Assembly (NCBI RefSeq): GCF_041346945.1
Contig: NZ_CP166850.1
Span: 2,170,001 to 2,234,000, forward strand
DNA length: 64,000 bases
DNA from: Amycolatopsis sp. cg9
GTDB lineage: Bacteria; Actinomycetota; Actinomycetes; Mycobacteriales; Pseudonocardiaceae
Direction of reading: 5' to 3'
The notes beneath the pieces were generated by a model. It was not told where the DNA came from. It searched no databases and saw nothing but the letters and a program-made list of their open reading frames with translations. Positions 32,870-41,527 of the stretch are shown here, piece by piece. The stretch's first letter is position 1. The number at the start of each line of letters is the position of its first letter. Position numbers and translations under genes: made by a program.

Positions 32870-33696
32870 GCCGCCACCAGCTCGGCGTACACCGCCGAAG
32901 AGTCGGGCAGGCGCTCGCCGTCCAAGGTGTGCACGCGGGTCAGCTTGCGCACGCTGGAGGCCATGAAGACGCCGTCGCCCTCGACGAGGTCGCGGACCGT
33001 CAGCGGCTCCACCTTGACCGCCCAGCCCGCCTTCTCGGCGCCGCGGAACAGCGCGGCCTGGGTGGTGCCCGGCAGGATGCCGATGCTCGACGGCGGCGTG
33101 TAGAGCGTCCGGCCCTTCGCCAGCACGACGGTCGACGTCGGCCCTTCGAAGACCGAACCGTCGGCGGCGGTGAAAATCACATCTTCGGCGCCGCGGCGGC
33201 CGGCTTCGCGCACCGCGGCCATGTTCATCGCGTAGGACAACGGCTTCGCGCCGAGCAGCAGCCAGGGCGCGCGCTCGGCGAGGTCCGGCGGGAAACCGCG
33301 GTCGAGGGTGACCGCGGCGACCCCTTCCGCGCGGGCCTTCAAGATCGACGGCGGCACCTCGGAGCCGAGCGCGAACCCGGTCGGTTCCGCGGCGGGGTCA
33401 CCGTCGGATCCCCTGGTGTACACCAGTTTCAGCGTCATCTCGGGGCCGCCGGTCCACCTTTCGAGCACGGCCGAAACGACCTGCTCCCAGGCGGCGAGAT
33501 CGGGCTCCGGCAGGTCGAGCATGGCCGCGGAACGGGCCAGCCGCTCGAGGTGCGGCCGCAGCTCACGGGGCTTCCCGCCGACGACCAAGATCGTCTCGAA
33601 GACGCCGTCGCCGCGCAGCAGCCCGAGGTCGTCGACCTTGATCTGGGCGGCGTCGGGGTCGGCCGGGGTTCCGTCGAGGAAGACGAGGACGCGCAT
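32848..33696 (-). CDS. Aminodeoxychorismate lyase / class IV aminotransferase
   Basis: 282 aa from the ATG at 33696. Fold type IV PLP enzyme: FLDGTPADPDAAQIKVDDLGLLRGDGVFET is the usual opening, the PLP lysine lies in LLLGAKPLSYAMNM, and the cofactor-binding loop reads VIFTAADGSVFEGPTSTVVL. Homologue in position of Rv0812. It is either PabC (p-aminobenzoate for folate) or a D-/branched-chain amino acid aminotransferase; sequence alone does not decide. It is divergent from ygfZ with 31 bp between starts, and both appear leaderless. Confidence 0.85.
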   Translation of the reverse strand: MRVLVFLDGTPADPDAAQIKVDDLGLLRGDGVFETILVVGGKPRELRPHLERLARSAAMLDLPEPDLAAWEQVVSAVLERWTGGPEMTLKLVYTRGSDGDPAAEPTGFALGSEVPPSILKARAEGVAAVTLDRGFPPDLAERAPWLLLGAKPLSYAMNMAAVREAGRRGAEDVIFTAADGSVFEGPTSTVVLAKGRTLYTPPSSIGILPGTTQAALFRGAEKAGWAVKVEPLTVRDLVEGDGVFMASSVRKLTRVHTLDGERLPDSSAVYAELVAAYEGEYA

Positions 33697-33727
33697 GCGG
33701 CCACGGTACTCACCTAGGCTGGGCGGT

Positions 33728-34858
33728 ATGCCGTACCGCTCGCCGCTGCTGGACGTGCCCGGATCGATCCCCTCACCCGACGACCACCCCGAAGCCGGCG
33801 TCCCCTGGCACTGGGGAGACCCGTTCGCCGAGCAGCGCACGGCCTCGCGCGGCGTGGTCGTGATCGACCGGTCGCACCGCGAGTTCCTCGCCGTCACCGG
33901 CGAAGAACGGCTGTCGTGGCTGCACCTGGTCATCTCGCAGCACGTGACCGGGCTCGCCGAGGGCTCCGGCACCGAGGCGCTGGTCCTCGACAGCCAGGGC
34001 CGCGTCGAGACGCACATGGTGGTCGCGCACGTCGACGGGACCGTGTACCTCGACACCGACCCGGGCACGAGCGTCACCAGCGCGCTCCCCAAGGGCGGCC
34101 CCCAGACGCTGCTCGAATACCTCGAAGCGATGAAGTTCTGGTCCAAGGTGGACATCCGCGACGCGACCGCCGAGCTCGCGCTGCTCACCGTGCTCGGCCC
34201 GGACGCCGAGCGCGTGCTGAGCGCGGTCGGCGCCGAGATCGGCCCGGAGCCGTACGCGGTGGCGGCGCTGCCGGGTGGCGGCTTCGTGCGGCGGATGCCG
34301 TGGCCGGGCCGCTCCAGCGTCGACCTGGCGGTCCCGCGCGCGGCGCTGCTCGACTGGTGGAAGCGGCTCACGGACGCGGGCGCGCGGGCGGCGGGCAGCT
34401 GGGTGTTCGACGCCCTGCGCGTCGAGTCGCTGCGGCCCCGGCTGGGCGTCGACACCGACGACCGCACGATCCCGCACGAGGTGGGCTGGGTCGGCTCGGC
34501 CGCGCACGTCGCGAAGGGCTGCTACCGCGGTCAGGAGACGGTGTCGAAGGTGCACAACGTCGGCCGCCCGCCGCGGAACCTGCTGCTGCTCCACCTCGAC
34601 GGCTCGCCGGAGGTCACGCCGGAACCCGGCGACCCGCTGCTGCTCGACGGCCGGACGGTCGGCCGGATCGGCACGGTGATCCAGCACCACGAGCTCGGCC
34701 CGATCGCGTTGGCGCTGGTCAAGCGGTCGACGCCGGTGGGCGCGGAGCTGCTGGCGGGTTCGGAGGACAACCTCGTCCAGGCGGCGATCGACCCCGACTC
34801 GGTGCCGTCGGAACTCCCCGCCCCGGGACGTGCGGCAGCGGCGCAACTCCGTGGCTGA
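33728..34858 (+). CDS. ygfZ: Folate-binding protein YgfZ
   Basis: 376 aa. Folate-dependent factor that helps assemble or repair certain Fe-S clusters. The GcvT-like fold is seen (HREFLAVTGEERLSWLHLVIS) with the diagnostic motif KGCYRGQE at 263-270, whose cysteine is essential in E. coli YgfZ. A -10 TAGGCT (33714-33719) ends 8 nt before the ATG, so the mRNA is likely leaderless. Homologue in position of Rv0811c. Confidence 0.93.
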   Translation: MPYRSPLLDVPGSIPSPDDHPEAGVPWHWGDPFAEQRTASRGVVVIDRSHREFLAVTGEERLSWLHLVISQHVTGLAEGSGTEALVLDSQGRVETHMVVAHVDGTVYLDTDPGTSVTSALPKGGPQTLLEYLEAMKFWSKVDIRDATAELALLTVLGPDAERVLSAVGAEIGPEPYAVAALPGGGFVRRMPWPGRSSVDLAVPRAALLDWWKRLTDAGARAAGSWVFDALRVESLRPRLGVDTDDRTIPHEVGWVGSAAHVAKGCYRGQETVSKVHNVGRPPRNLLLLHLDGSPEVTPEPGDPLLLDGRTVGRIGTVIQHHELGPIALALVKRSTPVGAELLAGSEDNLVQAAIDPDSVPSELPAPGRAAAAQLRG

Positions 34859-34907
34859 AGGAAAGCCCCTGACAGCGAGATCACGCTCAACCGGGATAAA
34901 CTGCGCT

Positions 34908-35477
34908 GTGATCGAAGTGCGGCCCGGCGGCAGGCGGCGGATCGACCGCGTGCTCGGCCCGGGGTACCTCAGCGGCTTGGGCGAGTTGCCGTTGAAGGTG
35001 CTGCGCGAGCGGCGCGACGAAGCAGCGCAGGAAGAGACGGATCTGTCCTACCTGCGCCGGCTCCTCCACGCGCGGATCGACATCGTGCGCGCGGAGCAGA
35101 CGCGGCGCAGTTCCGGCGGCGAAGCCAGCATCGTCGACCAGCTGGCGACGATCCTGGCCGACAACGCACTGGGCCCGGCCGCGGGTTCGGGCCGGCACCA
35201 GCAGCTGGAACCGTCCCGCGCGGGCGAGCACCGCAGGCACGCGGAAGCCCTGATCGGCGACACCGACCTGACCGACGTCGGGTCCCTCTCGGACGAGAAG
35301 CTCGCTTCCGCTTTGGACACCTACGCCAGCGAAGAGCTGTCGGTGTCGTCCTTCCGGCGCGAGGTCCAGGGCGTGATGGACACGTTGAACGCGGAGATCG
35401 CGAAGCGCTACCAGCAGGGATCGGCCACTGTGGACGAGCTGCTGGAGAGCGAGCGCGGACGCGGCGAGGCCCCGTGA
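34908..35477 (+). CDS. rsiG: RsiG-type c-di-GMP-binding anti-sigma factor
   Basis: 189 aa from the GTG at 34908; -10 TAAACT (34897-34902) ends 5 nt upstream, suggesting a leaderless mRNA. RsiG uses antiparallel helices with motifs E-x3-S-x2-R-x3-Q-x3-D to bind c-di-GMP and hold sigma-WhiG. Here Glu43-Ser47-Arg50-His54-Asp58 forms the first (His replaces Gln), and Glu143-Ser147-Arg150-Gln154-Asp158 a perfect second, exactly 100 residues apart. The opening RVLGPGYLSGLGELPLKVLRERRDEAAQEE is family-typical. The cognate sigma factor is not in the window. Overlaps the asparaginase gene by 4 bp. Confidence 0.88.
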   Translation: MIEVRPGGRRRIDRVLGPGYLSGLGELPLKVLRERRDEAAQEETDLSYLRRLLHARIDIVRAEQTRRSSGGEASIVDQLATILADNALGPAAGSGRHQQLEPSRAGEHRRHAEALIGDTDLTDVGSLSDEKLASALDTYASEELSVSSFRREVQGVMDTLNAEIAKRYQQGSATVDELLESERGRGEAP

Positions 35478-36409
35478 CCAACCCGGTCCTCGCCGAAGTC
35501 GTCCGTTCGGGGTTCGTCGAAAGCGCCCACCGCGGCGCCCTGGTGGTGACCGGCCCCGAAGGCGAAGCCCGCCTGGCGCTGGGCGACGTCACCTCGCCGG
35601 TGTTCCCGCGCTCGTCCAACAAGCCCCTGCAGGCGGTCGGCATGCTGCGCGCCGGCCTGGACTTCGACGGCGAGGACCTGGCACTGGCGTGCGCGTCGCA
35701 CTCCGGCGAGCCGGGCCACGTGAAGCGGGTCCTCGAGCTGCTGGAAGCGGCCGGCCTGCGCGAAGACGACCTGGCCTGCCCACCGGACTTCCCGCTGCAC
35801 GTCCCGAGCATGCGCGACGCGGCCGAGCCCCGCCGCGTGATGATGAACTGCTCCGGCAAGCACACGGCGATGCTGACCACCTGCCTCCGCGCGGGCTGGC
35901 CGACGTCGGGTTACGAGGCCCCGGACCACCCGCTGCAGCAGGAGATCGCCGCGACGGTGGCGGAGCTGACGGCCGAGCCGATCGCCCACACGGGAGTGGA
36001 CGGCTGCGGTGCCCCGCTGTTCGCGTTCTCACTGACCGGACTGGCCCGCGCGTTCGGCCGGGTGGCGGCCGCACCCGACGGTCCTGCGCGGCAGGTGGCT
36101 TCGGCGATGCGCGCGCACCCGTGGCTGGTCGCCGGCACCGGCCGCGAGGACACGGACCTGATGTCCGCGGTGGACGGTCTGGTGTCGAAGGCGGGCGCGG
36201 AGGGCGTCCAGGCGTTCGCGCTCCCGGACGGCTTCGCGGTGGCGATCAAGATCGACGACGGCAACAAGCGAGCGTGCGCCCCCTTGGCGGTGGCGGCCCT
36301 GCGGTACCTGGGGGTCGACGTGTCCGGGCTGGACGCCCTCGCCCACGGCTCGATCCTGGGCGGCGGCCGCCCGGTCGGCGAGATCCGGGTGCCGGAACTG
36401 CGCGGCTAG
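35474..36409 (+). CDS. Asparaginase (AnsA/PF06089 type)
   Basis: 311 aa, GTG overlapping rsiG. Seen: SGFVESAHRGALVV, FPRSSNKPLQAVGML, the SHSGEPGHV loop, MNCSGKHTAML and DGCGAPLFAFSLTGLARAF, all characteristic of the actinobacterial/rhizobial-type asparaginase family unrelated to E. coli AnsB. It hydrolyses asparagine to aspartate and ammonia. Translational coupling to an anti-sigma factor is curious but probably only positional. Confidence 0.9.
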   Translation: MTNPVLAEVVRSGFVESAHRGALVVTGPEGEARLALGDVTSPVFPRSSNKPLQAVGMLRAGLDFDGEDLALACASHSGEPGHVKRVLELLEAAGLREDDLACPPDFPLHVPSMRDAAEPRRVMMNCSGKHTAMLTTCLRAGWPTSGYEAPDHPLQQEIAATVAELTAEPIAHTGVDGCGAPLFAFSLTGLARAFGRVAAAPDGPARQVASAMRAHPWLVAGTGREDTDLMSAVDGLVSKAGAEGVQAFALPDGFAVAIKIDDGNKRACAPLAVAALRYLGVDVSGLDALAHGSILGGGRPVGEIRVPELRG

Positions 36410-37302
36410 TTCGAGCGCTCGCGGCCGGCCAGGTCGCCCCAGAACTCGCGCAGGTCCGAGAACAGCTCGGCCAGCTCCTCCACGTTGCCCGAGCGCAGCG
36501 CGTCGAGGATGTCGTGGACCTCGTCCGCCGTGTTGTCGGCCTCCAGGACCGCGTCCGTGAAGAGCTGGACCAGGCCGCCGTAGTCGAGTTCGATCACCGA
36601 GTCGGGGTGGAAGTTGTCGAGCCAGCGGCGCGTTTCGAAGAGCACCCGGCCCGGACCGGAGTCGCCGAAGGTCTGTTCCAGCAGCTCGCCGGCCTCGCGG
36701 GCGCGGTGCTGGGCGTCGGCGAGCGTCGCGCGCCAGGACAGTTCGCGCTTCGGGTCGTCGCGGCCGGTGCCGAGGACCAGGCGGCGGTCGTCCGGGTCGA
36801 TCAGCACGAACCAGGGCAGCGGGACCGTCCACGTCGTCGACAGCGTGTGGGCCGCCGTCGTGCTCAGGTCCGCCATCGCCGACTTGGTGCGGGCGCGGAT
36901 CGTCTCCTGGGTGAAACCGCCCTCGTCGAGGACGACGTTCTTCAGCGCCGGGTGCGCGTCACCCAGGAACGTGACCAGTGCGGCCGCCGAACGGGCGCGC
37001 AGTTCCAGCGGGCAGACCAGCGGCCCGGCTTCGGCCTTGCCGTCCGGGACGTCCTCCGGGTCGAGCACCAGGACGTCGGTCAGCAGGCTCGGCGCGGGAC
37101 GGCCGTCGGCGAGCTCGGCGGGCAGCAACCGCCGCGGGGCGGCGACCTGTGACTTGAGCCACATGGCCTGCTCGCGCGCGCCCGCGTCCGTCCGCTGCAG
37201 CTTGGCCGCCGCGACGGCCGCGCGCAGCCGTTCGTCCGGCGGGTCGCCCAGGGCGAGCAGGGGTTCGTACACCCGCAGGTAGGCCACGAAGGGACGGAGC
37301 AC
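36406..37302 (-). CDS. Conserved actinobacterial protein of unknown function
   Basis: 298 aa from the GTG at 37302; its end overlaps the asparaginase gene by 4 bp (convergent). Soluble, without signal or membrane helices. Notable stretches: LRPFVAYLRVYEPLLAL at the start, a Trp-rich middle (TTWTVPLPWFVLIDPDDR) and an acidic helical end (TADEVHDILDALRSGNVEELAELFSDL). I know orthologues at this place in related genomes only as uncharacterised; no catalytic motif is visible. Confidence 0.7.
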   Translation of the reverse strand: MLRPFVAYLRVYEPLLALGDPPDERLRAAVAAAKLQRTDAGAREQAMWLKSQVAAPRRLLPAELADGRPAPSLLTDVLVLDPEDVPDGKAEAGPLVCPLELRARSAAALVTFLGDAHPALKNVVLDEGGFTQETIRARTKSAMADLSTTAAHTLSTTWTVPLPWFVLIDPDDRRLVLGTGRDDPKRELSWRATLADAQHRAREAGELLEQTFGDSGPGRVLFETRRWLDNFHPDSVIELDYGGLVQLFTDAVLEADNTADEVHDILDALRSGNVEELAELFSDLREFWGDLAGRERSN

Positions 37303-37509
37303 GGGTAGATCGTGGCACGTCTACCTGCACCGATCGTCACCGACCGGCCGGTAACCGGTGTCCGCCCGACACTGTCACCACCGGCACACCGTGCCACGTC
37401 GCATCGAACCCCCCGGACACGGTACGGTGTGACCAGGAAAGAATTGTCGAGACGATGCGGGGCCGCCGATTCCCCCGGCCGCCCCGCCCCTGTGCGAGGG
37501 GGTCGAGCC

Positions 37510-37698
37510 ATGGGGCGCGGCCGGGCTAAGGCCAAGCAGACGAAGGTGGCGCGCGAGCTCAAGTACAGCTCGCACGAGACCGACTTCGATGCTTTGCAGC
37601 GCGAGCTGTCGAGTAACTCCTCCAGCGGTCATCACGAGGAGTCCGACAGCGAAGATCAAGACCCGTACGACGACGGGTACGACGAGTACCGTCGTTGA
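37510..37698 (+). CDS. DUF3073 protein
   Basis: 62 aa: MGRGRAKAKQTKVARELKY is the invariant DUF3073 start, followed by SSHETDFDALQREL and an acidic tail ending DPYDDGYDEYRR. Homologue in position of Rv0810c, a small conserved actinobacterial protein of unknown role, often abundant. A promoter-like TACGGT lies at 37423-37428, giving an ~80-nt 5' leader. From a GTG at 37429 the same frame stays open into the gene, but the family start favours 37510. Confidence 0.9.
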   Translation: MGRGRAKAKQTKVARELKYSSHETDFDALQRELSSNSSSGHHEESDSEDQDPYDDGYDEYRR

Positions 37699-37710
37699 GC
37701 ACGCGTAACC

Positions 37711-37754
37711 GCGCGAGGGCGAAGCCGGGCAAAACCCGGCAACCGCCCTCGCGC
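37711..37754 (+). terminator. Terminator-like hairpin after the DUF3073 gene
   Basis: Outer stem GCGCGAGGGC (37711-37720) pairs with GCCCTCGCGC (37745-37754), and inner GCCGGG pairs with CCCGGC around CAAAA. No T-run follows, so it is a probable intrinsic terminator of the GC-rich actinobacterial kind. Confidence 0.65.
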
Positions 37755-37804
37755 GCTGCGTGCTGCCCAAGAACGGGCCTGCGAAGCGATGAAGGAGTGA
37801 ACCG

Positions 37805-38659
37805 GTGGTCAGTCGAGTTGGAGTCGTCGGGGCGGGCCTGATGGGGTCCGGCATCGCCGAGGTGCACGCCAGGGCCGGGTTGGACGTCGTGGTCACCGAG
37901 GTGAACCAGCCGGCGCTCGACGCGGGCAAGGCGCGCATCGAGAAATCCCTGCAGCGCGGCGTCAAGAGCGGCAAGCTGTCCGCAGAGGACGCCGACGGGG
38001 CGCTCGGCCGGGTCCGGTTCACGACCGACATCGCCGAGTTCGCCGACCGCGAACTCGTCGTCGAGGCGATCCTCGAGCAGGAGCAGGCGAAGGTCGACGT
38101 CTTCCGCCAGCTGGACAAGATCGTCGAGGCCGAGGACGCGGTGTTCGCGTCCAACACGTCGTCGATCCCGATCATGAAGCTGGGCATGGCGACGAGCCGG
38201 CCGCAGCAGGTGGTCGGCATCCACTTCTTCAACCCGGTGCCGGTGCTGCCGCTGGTGGAGCTGGTGCCCTCGCTGCTGACCAGCGAGGAGACCGCCCGCC
38301 GCGCGGAGGAACACGCGACGACGGCGCTGGGCAAGACCGTGATCCGCTCGCAGGACCGCGCCGGGTTCATCGTGAACTCGCTGCTGGTGCCGTACCTGCT
38401 CTCGGCGATCCGCATGATCGAGTCGGGCTTCGCCTCGGCCGAGGACATCGACCGCGGCATGGAGCTGGGCACGGCCCACCCGATGGGCCCGCTGCGACTG
38501 TCCGACCTGATCGGGCTGGACACGATCAAGGCCATCGCGGACTCGATGTACGCGGAGTTCAAGGAGCCGCTGTACTCGTCGCCGCCGCTGCTGCTGCGCA
38601 TGGTGGACGCGGGCCTGCTCGGCAAGAAGACCGGCCGCGGGTTCTACTCCTACAGCTGA
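37805..38659 (+). CDS. 3-hydroxybutyryl-CoA dehydrogenase
   Basis: 284 aa from the GTG at 37805, with GAAGGAG upstream. NAD(P)-binding GVVGAGLMGSGIAEV (6-20), catalytic His in GIHFFNPVPVLPLVELV, the substrate-binding SNTSSI, and the C-terminal helical domain with RAGFIVNSLLVPYLLSAIRM and LGLKKTGRGFY-like ending (GKKTGRGFYSYS). It interconverts 3-hydroxyacyl-CoA and acetoacyl-CoA in short-chain beta-oxidation or PHB/butanoate metabolism. A single gene. Confidence 0.93.
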   Translation: MVSRVGVVGAGLMGSGIAEVHARAGLDVVVTEVNQPALDAGKARIEKSLQRGVKSGKLSAEDADGALGRVRFTTDIAEFADRELVVEAILEQEQAKVDVFRQLDKIVEAEDAVFASNTSSIPIMKLGMATSRPQQVVGIHFFNPVPVLPLVELVPSLLTSEETARRAEEHATTALGKTVIRSQDRAGFIVNSLLVPYLLSAIRMIESGFASAEDIDRGMELGTAHPMGPLRLSDLIGLDTIKAIADSMYAEFKEPLYSSPPLLLRMVDAGLLGKKTGRGFYSYS

Positions 38660-39465
38660 TCGAAGGTCACGGGCGCGCCGAAGGCCGCCCGGCGAGCGGC
38701 CCGGCGCAGCACCGCGAGGATGGCCGGCCCCAGCAGGACGATGGCGACGGCGTTGGTGATCGCGCGGCCGGTGTCCCAGCCGAGCGTCGACGTCAGCACG
38801 GTGTACACCGCGAACCGGTGGAGGTTCTCCAGCAGCGGCGAGCCGGGCACGAAGCCGAGCTGCGTGCTGCCCCCGGCGAGGAACGGCCACGACCACAGGC
38901 TCATGAGGAGCCCGAAGAAGTAGGCCGCGAACACGCCGTACACGACGAGCATCGCGATCTCGGCTTTGCCGCGCGCCCGTGGCAGCAACCCGGCCCCGAG
39001 CCCGATGAGCGACGAAGCGAGCATCTGGAACGGCAGCCACGGCCCGACCCCGGCGGTGAGCAGCGCGCTGGTGAACAGCGACGTCGAGCCGAGCACGAAC
39101 CCGAAGCCGGGCCCGAAGACCCGGCCGGCGAGCACGAGCAGGAAGAAGACCAGCTCGATACCCCCGGTCCCGGCCCCGAGCGGCCGCAGCCCGGCGTTGA
39201 CGGCGGAGAGCACGCCGAGGAGAGCGAGCGCTTTGGCGTCGATGCCGCCGCGGGACAGCTCGGCCAGGACGACGAGGATCAGCACCGGCAGGGTCGCCAT
39301 GAAGACGAACGGCGCGTCGGCGGTGTGGGCGGCCGCGGTGGGCTGCGGGTTGGTGAAGAGGGGCCAGCAGAACATGGCCAGGCCGAGGAGGCTCGCGGTG
39401 GTGAGGACCAGCGCGGGCCGAGGGGTGAGCCGGATGGTGCGGGGCTTCGGGAGGAAGTCGGTCAT
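38650..39465 (-). CDS. ECF transporter substrate-binding (S) component
   Basis: 271 aa from the ATG at 39465. Six or more membrane helices, e.g. ALVLTTASLLGLAMFCWPLF, LPVLILVVLAEL, the S-component-like LALLGVLSAVNAGLRPLG, VFGPGFGFVLGSTSLFTSALL, and WLPFQMLASSLIGLGAGLLP. It would bind a vitamin-type substrate and dock on the EcfT/EcfA module encoded upstream on the same strand. Substrate is uncertain; the neighbouring surface protein makes a cobalamin-like ligand a guess. It overlaps the dehydrogenase gene by 10 bp at the 3' end. Confidence 0.82.
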   Translation of the reverse strand: MTDFLPKPRTIRLTPRPALVLTTASLLGLAMFCWPLFTNPQPTAAAHTADAPFVFMATLPVLILVVLAELSRGGIDAKALALLGVLSAVNAGLRPLGAGTGGIELVFFLLVLAGRVFGPGFGFVLGSTSLFTSALLTAGVGPWLPFQMLASSLIGLGAGLLPRARGKAEIAMLVVYGVFAAYFFGLLMSLWSWPFLAGGSTQLGFVPGSPLLENLHRFAVYTVLTSTLGWDTGRAITNAVAIVLLGPAILAVLRRAARRAAFGAPVTFDQL

Positions 39466-39512
39466 GGCGCCGGCTCCGGGGCTCGGGTAGCCCGGCACGA
39501 GACGGCGCTCGT

Positions 39513-39720
39513 GGCCGACCGTGCTCGGGCGCGGCTCGGCGCTCCGGCAGCTCCGGCAGCTCCGGCAGCTCCGGCAGCTCCGGCAGCTCCGGCAGCTCCG
39601 GCAGCTCCGGCAGCTCCGGCAGCTCCGGCAGCTCCGGCAGCTCCGGCAGCTCCGGCAGCTCCGGCAGCTCCGGACGAGCGTGCGCCTACGGCCGACCGTG
39701 CTCGGGCGTGGCTCGGTGCT
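39513..39720. repeat. 31-bp direct repeat flanking the minisatellite
   Basis: Copies at 39513-39543 and 39690-39720 (starting GGCCGACCGTGCTCGGGCG) differ at two positions; similarity extends a little further left (ACGAG...CGC). The 9-bp array lies between them, with the left copy overlapping its first three bases. Confidence 0.88.
39541..39673. repeat. 9-bp tandem repeat (GCTCCGGCA x 14.8)
   Basis: Fourteen perfect copies of GCTCCGGCA run from 39541 to 39666, followed by a partial copy to 39673. All copies are identical as read, so it is likely variable in copy number. Placed in the untranslated gap upstream of the ECF S gene. Confidence 0.97.
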
Positions 39721-39928
39721 GCGATGGGCGCGACTGGGTGACCCGCCGCGCTGGATCGCGCGGGGGCCTGTGGTGCGGCGCCGCGCGGTGCGGCGGCCAG
39801 GACCGGCGACTCCGGGGCGACCCTCGTGACCGCGCTGGGGCGCGAGGCGCCGCCGCATCGACCGGGCGCCGAGCCGCCGCCGTGCGTACGTGGGTGGGCG
39901 GGGGTCGGCATCGGACCGTCCTGCGTTC

Positions 39929-41527
39929 TCATGCCAGGGCTTCCGCGACCTCGTCCACCGTCAGCCACCGCTCCGGTGCCAGGATCTTCGCCACCTGGGG
40001 AGCGAACGCCGGCGATGCGACGATGACCTCCTTCGTCGGGCCGTCCGCGACGATCTCGCCCTCGGCCATGACCACCACGCGGGTGACCACCGTGGCCACG
40101 AACTCGACGTCGTGGGTGGCCAGCAGCACCGCGCGGTCCTGCGAGGCCAGCTCTCGCAGGATCGCGGCGAAGCGCCGTTTCGCGTGGTAGTCCAGGCCGC
40201 GGGTGGGCTCGTCGAGGAGGACGACCGGGGGTGCCGCGGCCAGCTGGACCGCCAGCACCAGCGCCAGTCGCTGGCCTTCCGAGAGGTCGCCGGGGTGCGC
40301 TTCGCCGGCGATTCCCGGGGACAGGCGGTCCAGTAGCTGCCGGGTCGTTCCCGCCGCCACCTGCGATTCGGTGTCCGCCTGTGCGCACTCGGCGGCCACC
40401 GAATCGAGGTACAGCAGGTCCGCCGGTGTCTGCGGGACCAGCCCCACGCGCTGACGGGCCGCTCGTGGCTTGAGCGACGCGGGATCCGCGCCCCCGACGT
40501 CGACCTTCCCCGCCGACCTCGGGCCGCTGCCCTGCACCGCCCAGAGAAGCGACGACTTGCCGGAGCCGTTGCGTCCCATCAGCGCGATCACTTCCCCCGG
40601 CCCGGCACGCAGGTCCACCCCGCGCACCGCCGAGACATCTCCGTAGCGGACCACCACCCCTCTCACGTCCAGTGCTCGACCGGTCACCGAAAGACTACGA
40701 CCCACCACCGACAATTTCCGGAGCCGTGATCGCAGGGGGCCCGCGAGACGCCGCGCGTCCCGGACCGACAGGGGCAGCGGGGACCAGCCCGCGAGCCGTC
40801 CCAGCTCGGCGATCGGGGGTGCGATCGACGACGTCGCCAGGATCTCCGCGGGCGGGCCGGAGCGCACCGAACCGTCGCCCGGGAGGTACAGCAGGCGGTC
40901 CGCGTACTGCGCGACGCGCTCCATCCGGTGCTCCGCGACGACCACCGTCGTGCCCAGGTCGTGCACCAGCCGGGTGATCGCCGCCAGCACGTCCTCGGCC
41001 GCGGTCGGGTCCAGGGCGGACGTCGGCTCGTCGAGCACGACGACGGACGGGTGGGCCGTCAGGACCGAGCCGATCGCGACCCGCTGCTGCTGGCCGCCCG
41101 AGAGCGTCCGAAGTGGACGGTTGCGGAGTTCCGCGATGCCCAGCAGGTCCAGAGTCTCCTCGACCCGCTTGCGCATGACGTCCGGCGGCACCGCCAGCTG
41201 CTCCATCGCGTACGCGAGCTCCTCCTCGACGGTGTCGGTCACGAACCCGGCCAGCGGGTCCTGCCCGACGACGCCGACGACCGAAGCCAGTTCACGCGGG
41301 GGATGCGCGGACGTGTCCAGTCCGGCCACGACCACCCGCCCCGCCAAGCGGCCGCCGGTGAAGTGCGGGACGAGCCCGTTCAGCGCGCCGAGCAACGTCG
41401 ACTTGCCCGCCCCGGTCGGCCCCGCGACCAGGCACAACTCGCCTTCCTCGACCACCAGCGACACGTCCGAAAGCACCGGCCGCGAGGCGTCCGGGTAGGT
41501 CACCGTGACCCGCGAGAACTCGATCAC
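39929..41527 (-). CDS. ECF transporter ATPase, fused double ATP-binding subunits
   Basis: 532 aa from the GTG at 41527, overlapping the ecfT stop by 4 bp. Two complete ABC ATPase domains: the first with Walker A GPTGAGKST, signature LSGGQQQR and Walker [13 protein letters not shown]; the second with GRNGSGKSS, signature LSEGQRLAL and VVLLDEPTRGLD; both have switch His residues (VVAEHRM, LATHDVEF). It equals EcfA1-EcfA2 in one chain and powers the importer. Confidence 0.92.
   Translation of the reverse strand: MIEFSRVTVTYPDASRPVLSDVSLVVEEGELCLVAGPTGAGKSTLLGALNGLVPHFTGGRLAGRVVVAGLDTSAHPPRELASVVGVVGQDPLAGFVTDTVEEELAYAMEQLAVPPDVMRKRVEETLDLLGIAELRNRPLRTLSGGQQQRVAIGSVLTAHPSVVVLDEPTSALDPTAAEDVLAAITRLVHDLGTTVVVAEHRMERVAQYADRLLYLPGDGSVRSGPPAEILATSSIAPPIAELGRLAGWSPLPLSVRDARRLAGPLRSRLRKLSVVGRSLSVTGRALDVRGVVVRYGDVSAVRGVDLRAGPGEVIALMGRNGSGKSSLLWAVQGSGPRSAGKVDVGGADPASLKPRAARQRVGLVPQTPADLLYLDSVAAECAQADTESQVAAGTTRQLLDRLSPGIAGEAHPGDLSEGQRLALVLAVQLAAAPPVVLLDEPTRGLDYHAKRRFAAILRELASQDRAVLLATHDVEFVATVVTRVVVMAEGEIVADGPTKEVIVASPAFAPQVAKILAPERWLTVDEVAEALA

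Larger units (their letters stand above)
39466..39928. other. 463-bp gene-free segment inside the ECF gene cluster
   Basis: No gene is supported here. The segment separates the ATPase gene (stop 39929) from the S-component gene (start 39465), which in most genomes abut. It contains a 9-bp minisatellite and a flanking 31-bp direct repeat. Open frames across it are products of the repeat. It may hold a terminator or a separate promoter for the S component. Confidence 0.75.

Noticed and set aside
37429..37509. N-terminal extension of the DUF3073 protein from a GTG at 37429
   Set aside because: In frame and near a -10-like box, but the conserved family start is the MGRGRAK at 37510, and the extension is low-complexity.
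39541..39673. Tandem array considered as a CRISPR
   Set aside because: Nine-base units without unique spacers; no cas genes are near.
38650..39858. Extended S-component frame reading through the 9-bp repeat (SCRSCR...)
   Set aside because: The repeat is read in all frames without stops; the ATG at 39465 gives a normal membrane-protein start.
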